Assembly: GCA_903832005.1 (NCBI GenBank)
Contig: CAIKZO010000114.1
Location: forward strand, 62,001 to 126,000
Length of the DNA: 64,000 nucleotides
Reading direction: 5' to 3'
DNA from: Enhydrobacter aerosaccus
GTDB taxonomy: Bacteria > Pseudomonadota > Alphaproteobacteria > Reyranellales > Reyranellaceae
The position numbers and the translations under genes were made by a program. Below, one piece after another: positions 54,833 through 63,625 of this stretch; the stretch's first letter is position 1, and each line of letters opens with the position of its first letter. The notes beneath the pieces are model-generated. The model had not been told where the DNA came from. It saw only the letters and a list, made by a program, of their open reading frames with translations, and searched no databases.

Positions 54833-56214
54833 TTCTCGACCGGCGTCAGCACCGACGTGACGGCGCGATCCTCGCGCAACACATCGCGCGCGGCGGCCAG
54901 CACGTCGGCCGGTGTGACCGCGGCGATACGGGCGGGGCCGGCATCGACATCGGCCACGGTACCGCCGGTGCTCAGCACGGCGCTGTACTGGCGCGGCCCG
55001 CTGGCCAGCGAGTCCTGCGCGTAGATGGCCTGCGCCAGCATGCGATTCTGCGCGCCCTCGACTTCCTCGGGGGTGACACCGTTGTCGAGCAGCTTCTTGA
55101 TCTCGTCGGCCAGTGCGCTTTCGATTTCGGGCACGCCGCCGCCGGCAGCCGGCTGGGCATCGAAGCCGAAGCTGGAGAGACCGAGGCTGGCGCCGGAATA
55201 GCCGGCGGAGGCCGACAGCGCGACCTTGCGGTCGAGCACCAGGCTGCGCCACAGGCGACTGGTCTCGCTGCCACCCAGCACACGCGCCAGCACCGCCAGC
55301 GGATAGGCGTGTCGGGTCTCGCCTTCCTTCAACCCCAGGCGGAGCGACGGCGCAAGATAGTCACGCGACCAGCGCGTCTCGGCGACCCTCGGATCGGCGC
55401 GGACCACGCGCTGCGGCAGGCTGTTGCCGCCCTCCGACGGTCGGCGCCGCGCCTCGACCGGCCGGCTGGCCAGCGGTCCGTAATATCTCTCGGCCAGTTT
55501 GCGCACCGCCTCGCCGTTGGTGTCGCCGGCCACGATCAGGACCGCGTTGTTGGGCGTGTAGTGCTGTTTGTAGAAGGCCATGAGATCGTCGGGGCCGTAT
55601 TTCTTCACGTCCTCGACATAGCCGCTGACCGGCATGCCGTAAGGCTTGTGCAGGCCGAAAAGCTGCTCGCGCGAGGCTTCGTCGAGCAGGCTCGACGGTA
55701 CATTGTCGATCCGCTGACGACGTTCCTCGAGCACGACCAGCCGCTCGGGCGTCAGCTCCTTCTCGACAATCTGCAGGTTGGCCATGCGGTCGGCTTCCAT
55801 GCGCATCACCAGCTCGAGCCGGTCGGCGGCGATGGTCTGGTGGTAGCCGGTGACGTCGAAATCGGTGAAGGCGTTCTCGCGGCCGCCGTTGCGCGCCACG
55901 ATGCGCGAGAACTCGCCGGGGCCCACGGTCGGCGTGCCCTTGAACATCATGTGCTCGAGGAAGTGCGCGATGCCGGTATGGCCGAAGGTCTCGTCGGCGC
56001 TGCCGACCTTGTAGACCACGACCTGGGTGACGATCGGCGCGCGACGCGACGGCAGCACGACGACCTGCAGGCCGTTGGCCAGCAGGAATGTTTCCGCCGG
56101 GCGGCGCGTGACGGTGAGCAGGGTGGCGCGGGCGGGAGCTACAGCGGCGAGGCCCGCACCCGCAACGAGGCCGCCGAGCAGGGCCCGACGGCGAAGCGGC
56201 GGCAGGGCCGTCAG
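54829..56214 (-). CDS. M16-family zinc metallopeptidase (catalytic subunit)
   Basis: The catalytic partner of the downstream gene. The zinc site is HFLEH in TGIAHFLEHMMFKGT, with the distal Glu further on (FTDFDVTGYHQTI region). It should degrade peptides in the periplasm. The frame begins with LPPLRRRALLGGLVAGAGLAAV, a twin-Arg or Sec-type signal, but no ATG, GTG or TTG precedes it. A CTG at 56214 has GAAGG six bases upstream and overlaps the lipoprotein stop (CTGA), so I choose it provisionally. A GTG at 56058 would drop the signal and first strand. Confidence 0.9.
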   Translation of the reverse strand: MTALPPLRRRALLGGLVAGAGLAAVAPARATLLTVTRRPAETFLLANGLQVVVLPSRRAPIVTQVVVYKVGSADETFGHTGIAHFLEHMMFKGTPTVGPGEFSRIVARNGGRENAFTDFDVTGYHQTIAADRLELVMRMEADRMANLQIVEKELTPERLVVLEERRQRIDNVPSSLLDEASREQLFGLHKPYGMPVSGYVEDVKKYGPDDLMAFYKQHYTPNNAVLIVAGDTNGEAVRKLAERYYGPLASRPVEARRRPSEGGNSLPQRVVRADPRVAETRWSRDYLAPSLRLGLKEGETRHAYPLAVLARVLGGSETSRLWRSLVLDRKVALSASAGYSGASLGLSSFGFDAQPAAGGGVPEIESALADEIKKLLDNGVTPEEVEGAQNRMLAQAIYAQDSLASGPRQYSAVLSTGGTVADVDAGPARIAAVTPADVLAAARDVLREDRAVTSVLTPVEK

Positions 56215-56786
56215 AAGATGCCTTCGAGGAGACCGCGCTCGCGGCGCACGATCTTGGGAGTCGGCGCAGTCGACGGCTGGCCGGACGCCTGAGCGTCGCG
56301 CAGGCGCTGTTGCTCCTTGGCCGGATCGACGATCGTGCCCGGCACCGGCTTGTCCTGCCAGAAGATCAGGCTGTCGATGAAGCCCTTGTTGCTATCGTCG
56401 AGCACGCGCGTGTCGCGATTGACGGTGGCGCGGATGTTGGGATCGATACCGCCGGCGCCGGCCTTGGCGACCAGTGCCTGTTCGGACGCATCGCCCGAGC
56501 GGGCGACCTTGGTGTCGGGCGGCACGTTGCGCGCGGCCATGGTGGGCGAGAGCGCCTCGCGTGCCTGGTCGGCGGTCGAGGTCTCCTGCGGCCGAGGCTC
56601 GCCGGGCCGCGGCGGACGCAGCTCGGCGTTGGGCGGCATGGTAAGCGGCGAATGCGACACGATCTTGAATTCGTCGGGCGAGACCTTCTTGCTGCCGCCG
56701 AAGTTCTCGAGGGCGCCACAGCCACCCAGGGCGACGGTTGCAACGGCAATCAGGGCTACGGGATAGAGGTCGGTCCGTCTCATCAT
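56211..56786 (-). CDS. DUF3035 family lipoprotein
   Basis: A 191-residue protein with a lipoprotein signal, lipobox LGGC at about 20-23 (VALGGCG), and a mature part starting with PDEFKIVSHSPLTMPPNAEL, the DUF3035 hallmark. It is probably anchored in the outer membrane. The position between lspA (signal peptidase II, which would process it) and M16 peptidases is conserved in alphaproteobacteria. Function unknown. Confidence 0.88.
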   Translation of the reverse strand: MMRRTDLYPVALIAVATVALGGCGALENFGGSKKVSPDEFKIVSHSPLTMPPNAELRPPRPGEPRPQETSTADQAREALSPTMAARNVPPDTKVARSGDASEQALVAKAGAGGIDPNIRATVNRDTRVLDDSNKGFIDSLIFWQDKPVPGTIVDPAKEQQRLRDAQASGQPSTAPTPKIVRRERGLLEGIF

Positions 56787-56826
56787 TTTTCCTTGGAGCA
56801 GCTTCTGTCCGCCGATCGTGGCCGTA

Positions 56827-57312
56827 TCAGGGCGCGGATTTCTTCTCGCCGACCAGAGAATCGATCAGCATCAGACCGACTCCCACCACGATCGCCGAAT
56901 CGGCGACATTGAATGCCGGCCAATGCCATTGCCCGACGTGAAAATCGGCGAAATCGAACACCGCACCCCAGCGGGCGCGGTCAATAACATTGCCGATGGC
57001 GCCCCCTATGACAAGACCGATGCCCCATCCGATCAGGGGGCGGTCGATGCGTCGCAGCCAGACGAAAAGGCCCACGCACACGGCGACTGCAACCACCGAC
57101 AGGACCCAGGGCGGCAGCGCCTTGTCGCCGCCCAGGAAGCCGAAGCTGACGCCCGGATTCCAGACGATCACGAGGCGGAAGAAATCGTCGAGCACCGGCA
57201 CGATCGCGCCCGCCTTCAGCAGGTAGCGCAGCAGCAGTTCCTTGGTGAGCTGATCGGCCACCAGGGTCGCCACGACGAGCGCCATGGCCTGCTTGTCGAG
57301 GAGACGCATCAT
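56827..57312 (-). CDS. lspA: lipoprotein signal peptidase LspA
   Basis: A four-helix inner-membrane aspartyl peptidase that cleaves lipoprotein signals. The 161-residue protein has NPGVSFGF, then GAIGNVIDR, FDFADFHV and FNVADSAI with the two catalytic Asp residues. ATG 57312 overlaps the ileS stop (ATGA), the standard ileS-lspA coupling. Confidence 0.95.
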   Translation of the reverse strand: MMRLLDKQAMALVVATLVADQLTKELLLRYLLKAGAIVPVLDDFFRLVIVWNPGVSFGFLGGDKALPPWVLSVVAVAVCVGLFVWLRRIDRPLIGWGIGLVIGGAIGNVIDRARWGAVFDFADFHVGQWHWPAFNVADSAIVVGVGLMLIDSLVGEKKSAP

Positions 57313-60158
57313 GCGTCCACCGCGGCTTCGCAGCGCTGGCAGATCAGCGGATGCTTGGCCGACTTGCCTACTTCCTCGAGCACCTGCCAGCAGCGCGCGC
57401 ACTTGGCGCCGTGGGCCTTGGCCGCCACCACTGCGACGCCCGCGACGTCGGGCAGGCTGAACGCGCCCGCCGGCGCCTCGCCCGCGACGAGATCGGCGTC
57501 CGAGGTGATGAAGATCTCGCGCGGGTCGAGACCCTTCATCGCCGCGATGTACTCCGGCGCTGCATGAACGTGCGGCGCGGCTTCCAGGCTGGAACCGATC
57601 CGCTTCTCGGCGCGCTCGAGTTCCAGCGCGCCGGTGACGACACGACGGAGCGCCCGCACGGTCTTCCATTTCTCGCCCAGCGCCTCGTCGCGCCAGCCCG
57701 CCGGGATCGTCGGGTAGATGCGCAGATGCACGCTGTCGGCCGCGCCGTCCGGCACGTCCTTGGGTCGGGCAAGCCAGGCCTCTTCCGCGGTGAAGCAGGT
57801 GATCGGCGCCAGCCACGCGGTCAGGAACGAGAAGACCTCCGCCATCACGGTACGGGCCGCACGACGGCGCAGGCCCGACGGTGCGTCGCAGTAGATCGAG
57901 TCCTTGCGGATGTCGAAATAGAAGGCCGAGAGGTCCTGCGAGCAGAAGGTGTTCAGCTCGGTGCCGATGGTGTGGAAGTCGTAGTCGTCGACCGCCTTGC
58001 GCAGGATTGTGTCGAGTTCGGCCAGGCGATGCAGCACCCAGCGCTCGAGCTCCGGCATCTCCGCGGGCGTCACCTTCTCCGCCGCCGAGAAGCCTTCGAG
58101 GCTGCCCAGCAGGTAGCGCAGCGTGTTGCGCAGCCGGCGATAGGCCTCGGCCTGGTGCTTCAGGATTTCAGGACCGATACGCTGGTCCTCGGTGTAGTCG
58201 GTGCCGACCACCCACATGCGCAGGATGTCGGCGCCATACTGGTCGCAGACGCTTTGCGGCGCGGTGATGTTGCCCAGCGACTTGGACATCTTGCGGCCCT
58301 GCTCGTCGAGCGTGAAGCCGTGCGTCAGCACGCCGTCGTAGGGCGCGCGGCCGCGGGTGCCGCAGCTCTCGAGCAGCGAGGAATGGAACCAGCCGCGATG
58401 CTGGTCCGAGCCTTCGAGATAGAGGTCGGCCGGCCACTTGAGGTCGGGATTGCCCTCGAGCGTGAAGGCGTGGGTGCTGCCCGAATCGAACCAGACGTCG
58501 AGGATGTCGCGCACCTGCTCGAAGTCGGCGGCATTGTACTTGTTGCCGAGGAAACGCTCGGGCGGGCTCTCGAACCAGGCGTCGGCGCCCTCGGTCTTGA
58601 AGGCTTCGACCACGCGACCCATCACTTCGGGATCGCGCAACGGCTCGCCGCTCTTCTTGTCAACGAACACCGCGATCGGCACGCCCCAGGCGCGCTGGCG
58701 CGACACGCACCAGTCGGGCCGCGTCTCGATCATCGAGCGCAGGCGATTGTAGCCGGCGCGCGGCACGAAGCGCGTGGCATCGATCGCCGCCAGCGCCTTC
58801 TCGCGCAAGGTGCCACCGATCTCGGCGATCGGCTTGTCCATGGCGATGAACCACTGCGGCGCGTTGCGGAAGATCACCGGCGCCTTCGACCGCCACGAGT
58901 GCGGATAGCTGTGCGTGATGCGCCCGGAGGCCAAAAGCTTGCCCGCGCCATCGAGCAGCGCAATGGCGGTGCGGTTGGCATCGCCCTTCTTGCCTTCGGA
59001 CGTGTAGACGCGCTTGCCGAAGAACAGCGGCACGTGCGGGTAATAGGTGCCGTCTTCGGCAACGGTATCGGGAACCTCGACGCCGTTGGCGACGCCCAGC
59101 TCATAGTCGTCCGCGCCGTGCCCTGGCGCGATGTGCACGAAGCCGGTGCCGGCATCGGCGGTGACGAAGTCGCCCGGCAGCAGGCGCACGTCGAACTCGA
59201 AGCCCTGACCGCGGAACGGATGCGCCGCGATCAGCCCTTCGAGATCCTCCGCCGGCACGTCGGCCACGATCTTCGGCGTGAACTTCGCGGCCTCGCCCAC
59301 GACGCCGACCAGATCCCGGGCCAGCACCATCTTCTCGCCGACCACCGCCTTGCTGCCTTCCTCGGCAGCGGCGACTTCGACCAGCGCGTAGGCAATGTCC
59401 TTGCCATAGGCCAGCGCGCGGTTGCCCGGCATGGTCCACGGCGTGGTCGTCCAGATTACGATCGAGGCGCCGTCGAGCTTGCCGCCCTTCGACGTCACGA
59501 TCGGGAAGCGCACATGCACCGTGTCGGAGACATGGTCGTGATACTCGATCTCGGCCTCGGCCAGCGCGGTCTTCTCGACCACGCTCCACAACACCGCCTT
59601 CGAGCCTTTATAGAGACCGCCGTTCATGACGAACTTGCCCAGCTCGTTCACGATCGTGGCCTCGGAGCTGTACTTCATCGTCGAGTAGTAGTTGTCCCAG
59701 TCGCCATCGACGCCGAGCCGCTTGAACTCCTCGCGCTGGACCGTGATCCAGTGATCGGCGAAGGCGCGGCACTGCTTGCGGAACTCGCCGATCGGCACCG
59801 TGTCCTTGTCCTGCTTCTTGGCGCGGTACTGCTCCTCGATCTTCCATTCGATCGGCAGACCGTGGCAGTCCCAGCCCGGCACGTAATGGCTGTCCTTGCC
59901 CAGCATCTGCTGGGTGCGGCTCACCAGGTCCTTCAGGATCTTGTTGAGCGCATGGCCGATATGGAGGTTGCCGTTGGCGTAAGGAGGGCCGTCGTGCAGG
60001 ACGAATTTGGGACGCCCCTTGCTCTCGGCGCGCAGCCGCTCGAACAGCTTCATGTCGGCCCAGCGCTTCAGAAGCTCGGGCTCCTTCTTGGGCAACCCGC
60101 CGCGCATGGGGAAGTCGGTCTTCGGCAGGAAAACGCTTGATTTATAATCAGTTGTCAC
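57309..60158 (-). CDS. ileS: isoleucyl-tRNA synthetase
   Basis: It charges tRNA-Ile. About 949 residues, full length. HIGH-type PYANGNLHIGHALNK, the editing domain, GRKMSKSLGN, and a C-terminal zinc finger (CARCW ... CQRC) are all present. The start is GTG 60158, just before TTDYKSSVFLPKTDFPMR; another GTG at 60218 would add twenty residues. lspA overlaps downstream. Confidence 0.97.
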   Translation of the reverse strand: MTTDYKSSVFLPKTDFPMRGGLPKKEPELLKRWADMKLFERLRAESKGRPKFVLHDGPPYANGNLHIGHALNKILKDLVSRTQQMLGKDSHYVPGWDCHGLPIEWKIEEQYRAKKQDKDTVPIGEFRKQCRAFADHWITVQREEFKRLGVDGDWDNYYSTMKYSSEATIVNELGKFVMNGGLYKGSKAVLWSVVEKTALAEAEIEYHDHVSDTVHVRFPIVTSKGGKLDGASIVIWTTTPWTMPGNRALAYGKDIAYALVEVAAAEEGSKAVVGEKMVLARDLVGVVGEAAKFTPKIVADVPAEDLEGLIAAHPFRGQGFEFDVRLLPGDFVTADAGTGFVHIAPGHGADDYELGVANGVEVPDTVAEDGTYYPHVPLFFGKRVYTSEGKKGDANRTAIALLDGAGKLLASGRITHSYPHSWRSKAPVIFRNAPQWFIAMDKPIAEIGGTLREKALAAIDATRFVPRAGYNRLRSMIETRPDWCVSRQRAWGVPIAVFVDKKSGEPLRDPEVMGRVVEAFKTEGADAWFESPPERFLGNKYNAADFEQVRDILDVWFDSGSTHAFTLEGNPDLKWPADLYLEGSDQHRGWFHSSLLESCGTRGRAPYDGVLTHGFTLDEQGRKMSKSLGNITAPQSVCDQYGADILRMWVVGTDYTEDQRIGPEILKHQAEAYRRLRNTLRYLLGSLEGFSAAEKVTPAEMPELERWVLHRLAELDTILRKAVDDYDFHTIGTELNTFCSQDLSAFYFDIRKDSIYCDAPSGLRRRAARTVMAEVFSFLTAWLAPITCFTAEEAWLARPKDVPDGAADSVHLRIYPTIPAGWRDEALGEKWKTVRALRRVVTGALELERAEKRIGSSLEAAPHVHAAPEYIAAMKGLDPREIFITSDADLVAGEAPAGAFSLPDVAGVAVVAAKAHGAKCARCWQVLEEVGKSAKHPLICQRCEAAVDA

Positions 60159-60223
60159 AGGAAACTCACTTGGATCGGGAGCGGCGGCACCGATCTGGAC
60201 CGGCCCGCAAGGCAACACAAAGA

Positions 60224-60247
60224 CCCGGCCGCTGCTAGCGGACCGGG
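60224..60247 (-). terminator. GC-rich hairpin upstream of ileS
   Basis: Stem CCCGG-CCGC / GCGG-CCGGG with one bulge and a five-base loop, followed on the minus strand by TCTTTGTGTT. It could end the transcript from 61203 or act as an attenuator in the ileS leader. Between 60248 and 60342 I see nothing else. Confidence 0.4.
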
Positions 60248-60342
60248 CGGCTAATTCGCTCCCGAGGGACCCTGATCGTCATGGGGCCGGCAATCTAGGG
60301 ATGGGGGTCGGGGGGGTCAAGGCGCCCCGACGCCCCCTGCCG

Positions 60343-61203
60343 TCACTGTTTGATCAGGGTAGAGACGGAAATATGCGGCCAGATGATGTTGCCGAAGTTC
60401 AGCAGGACCGTCTGCGAATACTGCAACTGCACGAACTGGCTGCCGTCCGTGTTCTGCACGGTCTCGATCCAGAAGGTCGCCGTGCACTGCGTGGCCTGGG
60501 CATTGGTCGTGACGAACGGAATGTTCAGGATACCGCCGGGGGCCGCCGTCGAGATCGTGAGGACGGTCGTCGACACGATGTTCTGGCCGCTCACCGCCTG
60601 CCCCAGCAGGAGGTTGGGATCCGCAATCACGCCCGTCGGCGTGCCCACGGGAAGGCCGGGCGGAAGCGGCAGATTGTAATGATCCGTGTATCCCAGTCCG
60701 GAGAAGGTTCCGATAGGAGAGGTGCTAACCGGAAGAAACGGCGCCGGGCCAAACGGAGTGACGTTCGCCTGCCCCTGCATCAGCAATGAATCCCCGTGCG
60801 GAACCGTCGCGAGCCGCACGATCGTCGCCGGCTGCGCGGGCGCCGTGGTCGCCGGCACGTTCAGCCACATGCCGGTTTCGATATGGAGTGCCGAGTTGAG
60901 CACCGCGTCGGTGACCTGCTGCAGGTAATGCAGGCCGAGATACTCGATGTCCGGCTGCTGGAAGCCGCGGTCCGGGATGGGCGCCGAGATCGGCGTGAAG
61001 GCGATCGTCTCGTGGGTCGCGTTGATTTTGACGAAGAAGGACGGATTCGTCTGCGAGTCTGGCGGAGGTGGCGGCGAAATCGGCAGCGCAACCAGATTGA
61101 AGCCACTCCCCACCCATGTCCCAGCCAACTGGGCCAGAGGACCCAGATTCGGAGTCGAAGTCGAAACAGTGCTCGGCGCCGCGGCACGAAAAGCAGTGGT
61201 CAT
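60343..61203 (-). CDS. heme-binding-family beta-barrel protein (nitrobindin-like)
   Basis: A 286-residue protein whose N-terminal part, GPLAQLAGTWVGSGFNL, resembles heme-binding/nitrobindin-type barrels. A Pro-rich loop follows, then ATHETIAFTPI, EYLGLHYLQQV and ETGMWLNVPATT. It has no signal peptide. ATG 61203 has GGGGGAG seven bases upstream. Function unknown; heme binding is inferred from general similarity. Confidence 0.75.
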   Translation of the reverse strand: MTTAFRAAAPSTVSTSTPNLGPLAQLAGTWVGSGFNLVALPISPPPPPDSQTNPSFFVKINATHETIAFTPISAPIPDRGFQQPDIEYLGLHYLQQVTDAVLNSALHIETGMWLNVPATTAPAQPATIVRLATVPHGDSLLMQGQANVTPFGPAPFLPVSTSPIGTFSGLGYTDHYNLPLPPGLPVGTPTGVIADPNLLLGQAVSGQNIVSTTVLTISTAAPGGILNIPFVTTNAQATQCTATFWIETVQNTDGSQFVQLQYSQTVLLNFGNIIWPHISVSTLIKQ

Positions 61204-61263
61204 GATTATCTCCCCCAATATCCCCGTAGAGAGATAGGGTTACACAACCATGACGTGCCACAC

Positions 61264-62199
61264 CTATTTTCGCAGACCTCGCTGTTCGTAAACGATCTCG
61301 GCAATCACCGGCCAGTGGTCGGAGCCGATGCGCGACCCGTGACGGCGTTCTGCCACCGCAGCACCGCCGCGCGTGAGCACGATATCGATCGGGATGGCGA
61401 GCCACGTCGGAATGTTGCGACCGCCGACTTCGGCCGGATAGGTGCCGATCCGGGCGCCCGGTCCGTAGGCGAGACCGGTGCGCGCAATCAGCCGGCGCAT
61501 GACGGCGCTCCAGGGCGTGGCGTTGAAATCGCCGACCACGACGACGGGACCAGTGAGGCCCTCGACATGGGTGCCAACCTTATCGAGCAACTCGTCGCAG
61601 GCCACGCAGTGTATCTCGGCCATGGGTGAGGCGGTGTGCAGGCCGATCAACGTCAGGCCTTCGATCTCGACGGCGATGGCATTGCCGACGTTCGCGAAGA
61701 TGTACGACGGCTCGCCCACGATCGGATGGCGCGCATAGATCGCGACATCGCACGAGGACAACGCCACCCTTGTCGGCAGCTCGTCGCCCAGCACCGCCAG
61801 ACGTCCCGGCCACGCGTCCAATGCTTCGGCCACCACAAGCACGTCGACCTTCTCGCGTCGAACCCAGTCGATCAAGCGCGCGGCGTCATGGTTGCTCCGA
61901 AGCACGTTGGAGAAGGCGAGCCGCAGCCGGCGATCGCCGGTCGGCGGCGGCGCCGCGGGCGTCGCCTGCACGATCTCACGCCAATTGATCGCCGCGGCGC
62001 CGATGGCGACGAGAAGGAAGAAGAGCTTCGGTCCCACAGGCAGATCGGCGAGCACAACGAGGAGAGCGGCCGCGCCGGACGCCACGGCCAGATGCGCCCG
62101 GAAATGAACGAGCAGCGCCAGGCGCCAGTCGCGTGCGTAGGACGCCGCGGTCGCCACCGCGACGCCCAACGTTGCAACGACGGAAAGTCCGGCGATCAC
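61264..62199 (-). CDS. membrane-anchored endonuclease/exonuclease/phosphatase-family protein
   Basis: A 311-residue protein with three N-terminal transmembrane helices (about 1-80) and an EEP hydrolase domain (about 100-311): FSNVL..NHDAARL, VVVVGDFNATPWS with catalytic Asp-Asn, and IGSDHWPVIAEI. Such proteins cleave phosphodiesters of lipids, nucleic acids or signalling molecules; the target is unknown. GTG 62199 overlaps the ribF stop as GTGA. Confidence 0.85.
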   Translation of the reverse strand: MIAGLSVVATLGVAVATAASYARDWRLALLVHFRAHLAVASGAAALLVVLADLPVGPKLFFLLVAIGAAAINWREIVQATPAAPPPTGDRRLRLAFSNVLRSNHDAARLIDWVRREKVDVLVVAEALDAWPGRLAVLGDELPTRVALSSCDVAIYARHPIVGEPSYIFANVGNAIAVEIEGLTLIGLHTASPMAEIHCVACDELLDKVGTHVEGLTGPVVVVGDFNATPWSAVMRRLIARTGLAYGPGARIGTYPAEVGGRNIPTWLAIPIDIVLTRGGAAVAERRHGSRIGSDHWPVIAEIVYEQRGLRK

Positions 62200-63119
62200 G
62201 CGAGGAGCGTACGGGCCGTCTGGCCGTCGGCGGCGATCTGAGCCTTGAGCTGGTCGAGGCCCGCGAACTTCATCTCCGGCCGGATGAAATCGACCAGTTG
62301 CACGCGCAACGTCTTGCCATAGAGATCGCCCGCGAAGTCGAACAGATGGACTTCGAAATTCTCCTGCAGCTTGCCGACCGTCGGCCGCTTGCCGAGGTTC
62401 GCCACGGCATTGCGCCACGTATTGTCGATCAGCGCCCGCACGGCATAGACACCGAAGCGCGGGCGCAGATGCTCGCCCAGGGCCACGTTGGCGGTAGGGA
62501 AGCCGATGGTGCGGCCGCGCTGGTCGCCCTGCTCGACCACGCCCTCGATCTCCCACGCATGACCCAGCAGCTCGGCGGCCTCGCGCACCATGCCGGCGCG
62601 CAGCGCCTCGCGGATACGGGTCGAGGAATAGATCTCGCCCTCGCGCATCACCGGATCGAGGATGGTGACGCCGAAGCCGCGCTTCTCGCCCAGCTTGCGC
62701 AGCTTCTCGACATTGCCGCCGCGTCGCGCACCGAAGGTGAAATCGTAGCCGCACACGACATGGCGGGCGCCGAGGCCGGCCAGCAGCACGTCGTCGACAA
62801 AAGCGTCGGCGGTCACGGCGGCGAACGCCGGGTCGAACCGCTGGGCCAATACCGCCTGCACGCCGTACGCTTCGAGCAGCCGGAGCTTGGCCGGCGGCAA
62901 GGTAAGGCGGAATGGGCCGGTGTCGGGCACGAAGAAGCGCCGCGGGTGCGGCTCGAAGGTGAGCGCGACCAGTGGCGAGTTGAGTGCCCGCGCGTGCTCG
63001 GCGGTCTTGGCCAGCAACGCCTGGTGGCCACGATGGACGCCGTCGAAATTCCCGAGCGCCACCGCACCGCCCTTCCAGGCGGCCGGCGTGTGCTCCCAAT
63101 GGTCGAAGACCGGAATCAT
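62196..63119 (-). CDS. ribF: bifunctional riboflavin kinase / FAD synthetase RibF
   Basis: It converts riboflavin to FMN and then FAD. The 307-residue protein has the FAD-synthetase nucleotidyl motif ALGNFDGVHRGH, the YSSTRIREALRAG segment, and the C-terminal kinase domain with GRTIGFPTANVAL. ATG 63119 overlaps the MaoC stop (ATGA); upstream in-frame sequence is antisense-like and excluded. Confidence 0.95.
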   Translation of the reverse strand: MIPVFDHWEHTPAAWKGGAVALGNFDGVHRGHQALLAKTAEHARALNSPLVALTFEPHPRRFFVPDTGPFRLTLPPAKLRLLEAYGVQAVLAQRFDPAFAAVTADAFVDDVLLAGLGARHVVCGYDFTFGARRGGNVEKLRKLGEKRGFGVTILDPVMREGEIYSSTRIREALRAGMVREAAELLGHAWEIEGVVEQGDQRGRTIGFPTANVALGEHLRPRFGVYAVRALIDNTWRNAVANLGKRPTVGKLQENFEVHLFDFAGDLYGKTLRVQLVDFIRPEMKFAGLDQLKAQIAADGQTARTLLA

Positions 63120-63559
63120 TTGGAAGTACGGCGCGGCACCAGCACGACCGCTTCGCCATCGATCACGACCTTGTCGCCGTTCAGGCATTGGGTCTTGATC
63201 GTGACGCGGCGCTTCTGCGCATCGATCGCGGTGATCGTGGCGACGGCGGTGATGGTCTCGCCGATCAGCACCGGCGCCATGAAGTTCATCGTCTGCGAGA
63301 TATAGATCGCGCCGGGCCCGGGCAGCTTGGTGCCGATCACCGTCGAGATGAAGCTGCCGCTCAGCATGCCGTGCGCGATGCGCTGGCCGAAGCGGGTGCC
63401 TTTGGCGAAGCCCTCGTGCAGGTGGATCGGGTTGGTATCGCCGGAGACGCCGGCAAAGGCCATGATGTCGGCTTCGGTGACGGTCTTGCCGAACATCGCC
63501 GACTGGCCGACCGTCAGGTCCTCGAGGAAAAGCCCGTTCATCGCTGCGAAATCTGACAC
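63116..63559 (-). CDS. MaoC-type (R)-enoyl-CoA hydratase-like protein
   Basis: A 147-residue single hotdog domain. The catalytic motif is GVSGDTNPIHLHEGFAK with Asp and His, and GQRIAHGMLSGSFIS forms the pocket helix. It likely hydrates trans-2-enoyl-CoA. The start is GTG 63559 with GGGAG eight bases upstream; ATG 63541 is an alternative. It is translationally coupled to ribF. Confidence 0.88.
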   Translation of the reverse strand: MSDFAAMNGLFLEDLTVGQSAMFGKTVTEADIMAFAGVSGDTNPIHLHEGFAKGTRFGQRIAHGMLSGSFISTVIGTKLPGPGAIYISQTMNFMAPVLIGETITAVATITAIDAQKRRVTIKTQCLNGDKVVIDGEAVVLVPRRTSK

Positions 63560-63625
63560 CGTTCAAGCTCCCTGCTCCGGGCCGCCCTCTTACCATGCCC
63601 CGGACCCTATGCCACAGTCGGCTGA

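Noticed and set aside
57351..60140. A plus-strand open frame of about 929 codons opposite ileS.
   Set aside because: ileS is unambiguous on the minus strand and the opposite frame lacks domains and has shadow composition.
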